NCBI GenBank assembly: GCA_021810175.1
Contig: JAJZJJ010000302.1
Location: 1 to 5,008 of the forward strand
Direction: 5' to 3'
Source of the DNA: Acidobacteriota bacterium
GTDB lineage: Bacteria; Acidobacteriota; Terriglobia; Terriglobales; Acidobacteriaceae
Length of the DNA: 5,008 bases
A model generated the notes under the pieces. It was not told where the DNA came from and did no database searches. It saw only the letters and a list, made by a program, of their open reading frames with translations. Both the position numbers and the translations under genes were made by a program. Positions 1 through 5,008 of the stretch are shown here, in pieces (within the stretch, counting starts at the first letter, position 1; every line of letters starts with the position of its first letter).

Positions 1-2423
1 TAGAATCCCCCCAGGTGAAACCGCCACTCCAGCCCCGGATTGAACGATACAAAATTCGGAAACCGGTGCGATCCCACCTTGCCCACCACTTCGTTATTCG
101 CATTCACTGACGTAATCGGAAACCCGTTCTGCCACTGCAGCGAATACACAAAATCCCAGTTCTTCTTGAACCACGGCACCTCGAACGGCAGCCATCCCCA
201 CGAAATCACCCGGTTCGGCGTATCCCACGGCAGCGGACCGCTCTGCTGCGGCCCCAGCAGCGAAATCGTCGGCGAATACTCAATCGCCGCGTTCGTGTGC
301 GCATACGACCACGTGTACGCGGCAAACAGCGTGTATCCATGCGCGAACGTCTTCCGCGCCTGGATCTCCGCCTCGTAATCATGATCCGTCCGCCCGTTTG
401 TCAGTAGGTAGTCGCCATACAGCGCCTGCGGCCCGTTCTGGTTCACATACGTAAAGACGTTGTTCGTCCGCTTGTCCAGGAAATCCAGCTCCGCAAAAAA
501 CTTCCCCGGCAGTTGCTGCGCCACGCTCACACTCCAGTTCACCGCGCGCGCCTCGTGCAGCGACCCTTCGTGATAGGTAAACGTCGTCTGCTCCGGCGGA
601 CTCGCCGGCGTCACCCCATTCGATTCGTAATACGTATCGTTACGAATCCCAGCCAGCGCTTCTTCCAGGTATGCCAGTTGTGTGTGCTCGTAATAAATCC
701 CCACTCCGGCGGCAATCTTCGTCTTCGGATCGGTCCCCGGCGCGTACACCAGCGCAATCCGCGGCGAAAACAGCGGCCGCCGCACAATCTCGTCCCAGTC
801 CAGGCGCACCCCCGGATCCAGCATCAGTCCGCGCACCCCGCTCAACTGCCAGTGGTCTTCCACATACCCGCCCACTTCCACGTTGTGCCGCGTAAACGGC
901 GCTATCTGCGGAAACGTGCTTTCCCTCAGCAGCGTCCCGTCCTCGCGCAAGTACCGCACCGGAGCCCGCGTCTCCCGTTGGCTGAAGTTGATGTGGTCCA
1001 CGTCGATCCCCATCCGCACATCGTGGTTCCCGTGCCAGTGTTGCCGCGGCAGGAACAGCGTGGCGTTGCCCTCCTGCCGTTGCGAGAAGCCCGTCAGATT
1101 CTCAAAGTAGCTTCCCTTTGAGGTCTCCGGCGTCAGCTCAAACGGCAGCGTCCCGTGCGGCTCGTAACCGTCGCGGATACGAACCACTCCGAAACCCGCT
1201 TCCACCATGCCTCCGTTCGGAAGCCGCTGCTGGTCGCGCACGTACGGCATCCACGAAATCGTGTCGTGCTTGGTTGTGCTCTGTTGTGGCGTCAGCGGCG
1301 ATAGTCCCTCATAGGGCGAGTGATAATCGTTAAACAGAACTGCAGCGGTTACATTATTGCTCGACGTCGTGTCCACGTTCAGCTTCAGAAAATTGCTGCC
1401 TCTCGCCGGATGATTATTCCGCGCCCCGGCCGGCAGCTCCGGTATGTAAACGTCTGAGTAGACTCCCTCGATCCCGTCGAAAAACCACGCCTTGTTCCGC
1501 ACCAGCGGGCCGGAGAACGTAAACCTCGGCTCAATCTTGTCGAACCGGATCCCATTCAAGTCGTGATACGAGGGCAGAAAGTTCGTTGCATTGAACCGGA
1601 ATTTGTTTCCACCCGTCCCCGTCTCGAGCGCAATCACTCCGCCCGTCGCGCGCCCGTACTGCACCGGGTATCGCGTGCTCTCGGCATAGATCGACCGCAC
1701 CGCATCGGTGCTGATGCGCAGCGCCAGAACCCCGCTCACAGGGGAGCGAATATCAAACCCGTCCAGCGTGTCCAGCGTCTCCCACGTCTCTGAACCGGCC
1801 ACATGCACCTGCCCGCTCCCATCAGCCACCACCCCCGGAAAATACGGCAGCAGGTTGCGAATGTCCCGATTGTCCACATACGGAATGTTCACAATCGCGG
1901 CCGTGCTCATCGTTGCCTTGTCCGCCGGCTGCTGCGTGTCCAGTCCTTCGGGTGAGGCAGAAACCTTCACCTGCTGCTCCAGCAGTTCCTCGTGCGCCAG
2001 TGTCGCCACCACGCTCGTCTGCCCCGCGTGTTCAATCGTCCTGTCCAGCGTGTAATACCCCGTCGCCTCAATCCTCAGCCGGTATGGATGACTGCTGTGC
2101 ACCACGTACGTGCAGCGCCCGGCATAATCGGTCCACACATTCACCGGTGTGCGCCCGGTTTCCTCTACTGTCACTTCGGCGTTCTGCACCGCCAGTCCGC
2201 TCGTGCTCCTCACGGTCAGCGTCACCTGCGTGACCGCTGCTGCCTGCGCACCCTCAGGAGCGCCCCGTCCATCTGCGCCTTGCCCCGCTGCCTGCGCCTG
2301 TGCGGCTGCGGCCGCCATCAGAACTACGCACATCAGCCCGCTTGCAACCCCGCGCATCACCCGTCCCAGCATTCCTTTCACGATAATGGCCCAGGCCCAC
2401 CCCATAAATCCGACCCCACACAT
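1..2423 (-). CDS. TonB-dependent receptor with N-terminal carboxypeptidase-regulatory-like domain (C-terminus cut off by window edge)
   Basis: Reading the minus strand from 2423 to 1 gives about 807 codons with no stop; the frame leaves the window before its end. It is an outer-membrane receptor expected to import a large substrate with energy from TonB/ExbBD; the substrate cannot be told. In order: a signal peptide ending near AAAAAQAQA (residues ~37-45); an Ig-like carboxypeptidase-regulatory domain (~65-145, containing VQNAEVTVEE and IEATGYYTL); a possible TonB-box-like stretch EQQVKVSA (~149-156); a plug (~170-275, with NIPYVDNRDIRNLLPYFPG and YGRATGGVIALET); then barrel strands from ~280, opening with FSGPLVRNKAWFF, typical of acidobacterial Oar-like receptors. 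Alternating aromatic strands such as GYTLFAAYTWSYA continue to the edge. The final residues (NPGLEWRFHLGGF) suggest that only the last strands are missing. The ATG at 2423 was chosen for its AAGGTGGA site; in-frame ATGs at 2441, 2405, 2372 and 2357 are alternatives, and the last three give a shorter, more usual signal peptide. Family call firm, start uncertain. Confidence 0.93.
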   Translation of the reverse strand, partial: MCGVGFMGWAWAIIVKGMLGRVMRGVASGLMCVVLMAAAAAQAQAAGQGADGRGAPEGAQAAAVTQVTLTVRSTSGLAVQNAEVTVEETGRTPVNVWTDYAGRCTYVVHSSHPYRLRIEATGYYTLDRTIEHAGQTSVVATLAHEELLEQQVKVSASPEGLDTQQPADKATMSTAAIVNIPYVDNRDIRNLLPYFPGVVADGSGQVHVAGSETWETLDTLDGFDIRSPVSGVLALRISTDAVRSIYAESTRYPVQYGRATGGVIALETGTGGNKFRFNATNFLPSYHDLNGIRFDKIEPRFTFSGPLVRNKAWFFDGIEGVYSDVYIPELPAGARNNHPARGSNFLKLNVDTTSSNNVTAAVLFNDYHSPYEGLSPLTPQQSTTKHDTISWMPYVRDQQRLPNGGMVEAGFGVVRIRDGYEPHGTLPFELTPETSKGSYFENLTGFSQRQEGNATLFLPRQHWHGNHDVRMGIDVDHINFSQRETRAPVRYLREDGTLLRESTFPQIAPFTRHNVEVGGYVEDHWQLSGVRGLMLDPGVRLDWDEIVRRPLFSPRIALVYAPGTDPKTKIAAGVGIYYEHTQLAYLEEALAGIRNDTYYESNGVTPASPPEQTTFTYHEGSLHEARAVNWSVSVAQQLPGKFFAELDFLDKRTNNVFTYVNQNGPQALYGDYLLTNGRTDHDYEAEIQARKTFAHGYTLFAAYTWSYAHTNAAIEYSPTISLLGPQQSGPLPWDTPNRVISWGWLPFEVPWFKKNWDFVYSLQWQNGFPITSVNANNEVVGKVGSHRFPNFVSFNPGLEWRFHLGGF

Positions 2424-2430
2424 CCGATCT

Positions 2431-2438
2431 TCCACCTT
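2431..2438 (-). promoter_or_regulatory. Ribosome binding site of the TonB-dependent receptor
   Basis: The minus strand reads AAGGTGGA, seven bases before the ATG at 2423. It is one base off a strong Shine-Dalgarno and is the best site among the candidate starts. The ATG at 2405 has only a GGGG tract at similar spacing, and the ATG at 2441 has a purine tract that lies too close. Confidence 0.45.
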
Positions 2439-2472
2439 CATTCCGCCTACCCGTCGGCAGAAGACAGCATCT

Positions 2473-2859
2473 TCAAACCCGTTCCGCCGGATGCTCTGAC
2501 TGCCGCACCTGCCACCACCGCGCGCCCCGCCACGCATAGATTCCCAGGTTCAGTGAGCACACAATCACCGCGCCCGTAATGATCAGGTCCACCGGTAAAT
2601 TCGGATACACAATCTCCTCCAGGTAGTGCTCCAGAAAATCCCCGCGAAATCCCTTCATCCCGGCCTGCGTCATCGCCCACTGCTCCGCCAGCGTCAGCGG
2701 GCACGGCCATGGCCCCACCTCGGCGATAATGCCCCACACCAGCGCCAGCACGTGAAACACGCTCCAGCCCGGCCGCCCGCGCGTCCAGAGCGCACCCAGC
2801 ACCACCCACGCCATCCATGTCAGGTGCACCGCCAGAACCAGGCTCACCAGCGCATCCAC
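2473..2859 (-). CDS. DUF2784 family small integral membrane protein
   Basis: A 128-residue protein of unknown function that matches the DUF2784 family in length and motif order. It has three likely membrane helices: about residues 5-25 (LVLAVHLTWMAWVVLGALW), 33-49 (VFHVLALVWGIIAEV) and 91-110 (LIITGAVIVCSLNLGIYAW). Between helices 2 and 3 is a loop with WPCPLTLAEQW (51-61) and DFLEHYLEEIVYP (74-86); the CPLT and EHYL cores are the recognisable signatures of the family. The tail is short and polar. The start is GTG, supported by a full AGGAGG eight bases upstream; the nearby ATG inside that region is in another frame. The stop lies 49 nt before the receptor start on the same strand, so the two are probably in one operon with this gene first. 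No biochemical role is known to me for the family, and the neighbourhood does not settle one. Confidence 0.85.
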   Translation of the reverse strand: MDALVSLVLAVHLTWMAWVVLGALWTRGRPGWSVFHVLALVWGIIAEVGPWPCPLTLAEQWAMTQAGMKGFRGDFLEHYLEEIVYPNLPVDLIITGAVIVCSLNLGIYAWRGARWWQVRQSEHPAERV

Positions 2860-2867
2860 GCGTGCAT

Positions 2868-2873
2868 CCTCCT
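2868..2873 (-). promoter_or_regulatory. Ribosome binding site deciding the GTG start of the DUF2784 gene
   Basis: The minus strand reads AGGAGG, a complete Shine-Dalgarno, followed by eight bases and then GTG at 2859. It picks out this rare start codon over ATG triplets nearby, which are out of frame. Confidence 0.75.
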
Positions 2874-2947
2874 GCGCTTCCTTTTTACGCCCATTCTCTT
2901 ACGATGCAAGGCGGCAATCATCCCGGCTACCATGGAGTTGTTTGTCC

Positions 2948-2953
2948 AAGGAG
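2948..2953 (+). promoter_or_regulatory. Ribosome binding site deciding the start of the propeller gene
   Basis: AAGGAG lies ten bases before the ATG at 2964. The same open frame extends upstream to 2817 and has another ATG at 2904, but neither has a comparable site, and only the 2964 start puts a hydrophobic export signal at the very N-terminus. Confidence 0.65.
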
Positions 2954-2963
2954 TCAACCAGCC

Positions 2964-3995
2964 ATGCCCCAGCTCTGGATAACGCTTCTCGCCACCCTCC
3001 TTGTCTTCTTTGCGCCCGGCCCGTCCGTGTCAACTCAGCCGCATGCCATCCCCGGCAGCGGCATGGCGCTCGTCGCCAACATCCCCATGCCCGGCCCGCC
3101 GGTTCGCTTCGACTATCAGTCCTTCAATCCCGCCACGGGGCTTCTCTACATTTCGCACATGAACGCCAGCCACCTCGTTGTCTTCAATGTGCGTACCCGC
3201 AAAGTCGTCGCCAATCTTCCCGGCTTCAGCAGCGTGCACGGCGTCTTCGTCGTGCCACGGCTGCATCGCATCTACGCCTCCGCCACCGGCGAGCATCAGG
3301 TCCTCGCCGTCGATACCCGTACCCTCAAGATCATCGGACGCGCCGGCCCCATCGACTACCCTGACGGCATCGCCTACGCGCCCCGCCAGAACCGCGTCTT
3401 CGTCTCCGACGAGCACGGCGGCGTCGACGCCGTCATCAATGCCCGCACCAATCGCCTCATCACCAAAATTCCCCTCGGCGGCGGAGCCGGCAACACCGTC
3501 TACGATCCCAGCACCGGCAACATCCTCGTCGCCGTCCACCATCTCGACCAACTCGTCACCATAGACCCCGCACGCGCCGTCATCACCCATCGCCTTTATC
3601 TTCCCGGCATCGCCGACCCTCACGGCATCGCCCTCGACAACGCTGCCCATCTGGCCTTCATCGCCGGTGAATCCAATCACTCCCTCGCCGTCGTCAATCT
3701 CACCACCATGAAAATGCTCGGCAAATACGAAGTCGGCGACGACCCCGACGTCCTTGCCTTCGATCCCGGCCTCCAGCGCCTCTACGTCGCCGCTGAATCC
3801 GGCACCGTCGCCATCTTCCATCTCACCGGCACGCGGCTCGCCCGCATCGGCACCCTCCAGATGCCCCATGCCCACACCGTTTCCATCGATCCCTCCACGC
3901 ATCTGGTTTATTTCCCGCTGCAGGACGTCCACGGCCACCCAATCCTGCGCATTCTGCGGCCCTTGGCGCAGGCATCCGCCCGGCGCACACGGTAA
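2964..3995 (+). CDS. Exported seven-bladed beta-propeller protein (YncE / YVTN-repeat type)
   Basis: A 343-residue protein. Residues 1-20 (MPQLWITLLATLLVFFAPGP) form a hydrophobic signal sequence, so it should act in the periplasm or outside the cell. The rest divides cleanly into seven repeats of 42-43 residues, starting near residues 48, 90, 132, 175, 218, 260 and 302. Each follows the pattern [P/H]x[G/T]-[I/V]-x-[hydrophobic], xP-x-x-x-x-[L/V]-[Y/F]-[V/I], then a strand such as VVFNVRT, VLAVDTRT or LAVVNLTT that ends the blade. This is the YncE/40-residue YVTN/NHL-like propeller fold, and seven repeats complete one ring. Such proteins usually bind ligands, proteins or DNA; no active-site signature of a known enzyme (for example a quinoprotein) is visible, so the function is unassigned. 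It is divergent from the DUF2784/receptor pair and 173 bp ahead of the asparagine synthetase. Odd point: the signal sequence has no Lys or Arg before its hydrophobic core. The fold is well supported, the role is not. Confidence 0.85.
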   Translation: MPQLWITLLATLLVFFAPGPSVSTQPHAIPGSGMALVANIPMPGPPVRFDYQSFNPATGLLYISHMNASHLVVFNVRTRKVVANLPGFSSVHGVFVVPRLHRIYASATGEHQVLAVDTRTLKIIGRAGPIDYPDGIAYAPRQNRVFVSDEHGGVDAVINARTNRLITKIPLGGGAGNTVYDPSTGNILVAVHHLDQLVTIDPARAVITHRLYLPGIADPHGIALDNAAHLAFIAGESNHSLAVVNLTTMKMLGKYEVGDDPDVLAFDPGLQRLYVAAESGTVAIFHLTGTRLARIGTLQMPHAHTVSIDPSTHLVYFPLQDVHGHPILRILRPLAQASARRTR

Positions 3996-4168
3996 ATCAC
4001 CGCATCGTGCTTCCCCCCTCACTGTTTCCGCGGGTGTGGTAGCCTACCTTCAATTCGCGTAGCCGTGACATGCCGTCTACAGCGCTTAATGGTCGATCAC
4101 CTTCCCCCTCTTGTCAGGTGTTCGCCAGATGATCTCAATCTGCAGTTCTAGGCAGGGAGCCAGCATTC
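3996..4168. other. Intergenic gap without a recognisable gene
   Basis: No frame here has a plausible start with coding character. I see no GC-rich hairpin followed by a T run, so no intrinsic terminator for the propeller gene. A short perfect inverted repeat, GGTAG-C-CTACC (4038-4048), and a -35-like GTGACA (4065-4070) are present but neither forms a convincing site. A promoter for the asparagine synthetase is expected here because of the size of the gap. Confidence 0.4.
4154..4159 (+). promoter_or_regulatory. Ribosome binding site of the asparagine synthetase gene
   Basis: AGGGAG precedes the ATG at 4169 by nine bases. The start is fixed independently because Cys2 must become the N-terminal nucleophile of the glutaminase domain. 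Confidence 0.65.
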
Positions 4169-5008
4169 ATGTGCGGAATCGCCGGGATACTTTCACAAGA
4201 CCACGATCTTGTGCAGTCGCCCGTCGTCGCGGATAAATTACTGGCATCGCTGGCCCGTCGCGGCCCAGACGGCTCCGGCTTGTGGCGCGATCCCAATCAC
4301 CACCTCCTCTTCGCGCACACCCGCCTCGCCATTCTCGACCCCACCTCCCGCTCCGACCAGCCCATGCACTCCGCGGATGGCCGCTATGTCCTTGTCTTTA
4401 ACGGCGAAATCTACAACTACCGAGAGCTTCGCGCTGAGCTCATCTCCCGCGGACACACCTTCCAGACCTCCGGCGATACTGAAGTTGTCCTTTCGCTCTT
4501 TGCTGAGCAAGGTCCGGCTGGCTTTTCCCGTTTGCGTGGAATGTTCGCCATCGCCATTTGGGACAAGCAGAACCAGCAGCTCACTCTCGCCCGTGATCCT
4601 CTCGGCATTAAGCCCCTCTACTGGGCCACATCTGCGGATGCCTCCACTCCTCTCTTGACCTTCGCGTCGCAGGTTAAGACGGTAAAACAGGTTCCCGGCG
4701 TCGATCTTTCCCCCAATCCCGCCGGGCATGCTGGCTTTTATCTCTGGGGCTCGGTTCCCGAACCGCACACCCTCTACCGTGGAATCCACTCCCTGCCGCC
4801 CGGCTCGTTCCTTGAAATCAGCGCCGGTCAGCAACCTCGCATCCAGCCATTCGCCTCTCCCGTCACTGCCCTCCAGGCGGAAAACAACGCCGGTACCCCG
4901 ACCAACCGCGAGGAGATGCTCGCCAGCCTTCATCATGTGCTGCTCGAATCGTTGGCCATGCACCTCCGTTCCGATGTTCCGGTAGCCACATTCCTCTCCG
5001 CCGGCCGC
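4169..5008 (+). CDS. asnB: Asparagine synthetase, glutamine-hydrolysing (class II amidotransferase; N-terminal 280 residues, cut off by window edge)
   Basis: The frame is open from ATG 4169 to the right edge (280 codons). The family makes asparagine from aspartate, ATP and glutamine in the cytosol; some members instead amidate sugars or peptides. The N-terminal Ntn glutaminase domain is complete: MCGIAGI with nucleophile Cys2, RRGPDGSG (30-37), HTRLAI (50-55, Arg52), FNGEIYN (77-83, Asn78-Gly79), SGDTEVVL (101-108, Asp103) and GMFAIAIWD (124-132), followed by LARDPLGIKPLYW (140-152). The synthetase domain begins near residue 250, and the window stops inside its ATP-binding loop at DVPVATFLSAGR (269-280), where most relatives read LSGGxDS. 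A second deviation is FASQVK (165-170), where Glu usually replaces the Gln. Together with GHAGFYLWGSVPEP (186-199), these suggest a separate subfamily and not the E. coli AsnB type. The usual family length is about 550-650 residues, so roughly half is missing. Whether it serves asparagine supply or a biosynthetic cluster to the right cannot be seen. Confidence 0.93.
   Translation, partial: MCGIAGILSQDHDLVQSPVVADKLLASLARRGPDGSGLWRDPNHHLLFAHTRLAILDPTSRSDQPMHSADGRYVLVFNGEIYNYRELRAELISRGHTFQTSGDTEVVLSLFAEQGPAGFSRLRGMFAIAIWDKQNQQLTLARDPLGIKPLYWATSADASTPLLTFASQVKTVKQVPGVDLSPNPAGHAGFYLWGSVPEPHTLYRGIHSLPPGSFLEISAGQQPRIQPFASPVTALQAENNAGTPTNREEMLASLHHVLLESLAMHLRSDVPVATFLSAGR

Larger units (their letters stand above)
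2860..2963. promoter_or_regulatory. Divergent intergenic region, presumed to hold promoters for both directions
   Basis: About 104 bp lie between the start of the leftward DUF2784/receptor pair and the start of the rightward propeller gene, so promoters in both directions should lie here or slightly inside the genes. I find no convincing sigma-70 pair. Weak candidates are a plus-strand -10-like TACGAT at 2900-2905 without a good -35, and on the minus strand a TTGCAT followed 16 bases later by TAAAAA, which would leave almost no leader before the ribosome site. The region call rests on gene orientation, not on a motif. Confidence 0.35.

Noticed and set aside
513..2579. Several plus-strand open frames of 70-200 codons across the receptor region
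   Set aside because: They are rich in Arg, Pro, His, Ser or Cys and match no fold; they mirror the minus-strand receptor and DUF2784 frames, which are continuous and recognisable.
3030..4022. A 330-codon open frame on the minus strand, fully opposite the propeller gene
   Set aside because: Its translation is dominated by Gly, Asp, Glu, Val and Ala (GVDAAVLVGDEDAVLAG-like) and has no fold signature. Such antisense frames arise when the real gene uses C-ending codons. The plus-strand frame has seven clear propeller repeats, a signal sequence and a ribosome site.
4038..4048. Short inverted repeat GGTAG-C-CTACC after the propeller gene, as a terminator or operator
   Set aside because: The arms are five bases with a one-base centre, which cannot form a stable hairpin loop, and no T run follows. 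It could be a small operator half-site pair, but nothing supports that.
4065..4090. GTGACA followed by CTTAAT as a promoter for the asparagine synthetase
   Set aside because: The spacer is only 14 bases and the -10 matches four of six positions; shifting to a 16-17 base spacer loses the -10 match.
4111..4138. TTGTCA with CTCAAT as an alternative promoter nearer the asparagine synthetase
   Set aside because: The -35 is good, but the -10 matches only three of six positions, so the pair is not distinguishable from chance.
4238..4963. A 241-codon open frame on the minus strand opposite the asparagine synthetase
   Set aside because: The plus-strand frame carries every catalytic glutaminase motif in order; the antisense frame has no recognisable domain and ends within it.

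Overview
The window reads as a piece of a GC-rich chromosome from the phylum Acidobacteriota, probably class Terriglobia. The main evidence is a large outer-membrane receptor of the type expanded in that group: a signal peptide, an N-terminal carboxypeptidase-regulatory-like domain, a TonB plug and a beta-barrel carrying the FSGPLVRNKAWFF motif. A Sec-exported YVTN/YncE-type propeller and a divergent asparagine synthetase fit this placement, but the taxonomy is an inference from protein style and not from a marker gene.

Layout. Positions 1-2423 (minus strand) hold a TonB-dependent receptor whose C-terminus lies beyond the left edge. Just upstream of it on the same strand, 2473-2859, is a small three-helix membrane protein of the DUF2784 family. 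The two are 49 nt apart and probably co-transcribed. A gap of about 104 bp (2860-2963) separates this leftward pair from two rightward genes. The first, 2964-3995, encodes an exported seven-bladed beta-propeller. The second starts at 4169 and runs off the right edge; it encodes the glutaminase half of a class-B (glutamine-hydrolysing) asparagine synthetase. The gap between them (3996-4168) shows no gene and no convincing terminator.

The receptor, DUF2784 protein and propeller all concern the envelope (outer membrane, inner membrane, periplasm), but nothing in the sequence shows that they form one pathway. The asparagine synthetase is cytosolic and seems to start a separate unit. There are no tRNA or rRNA genes, mobile elements, CRISPR arrays or long repeats. 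I see no clearly new system. The most notable observations are a codon-ending bias that switches with coding strand (G-ending on the minus strand, C-ending on the plus strand), a regular ring of His/Asp/Asn residues in the propeller, and unusual residues in the asparagine synthetase.
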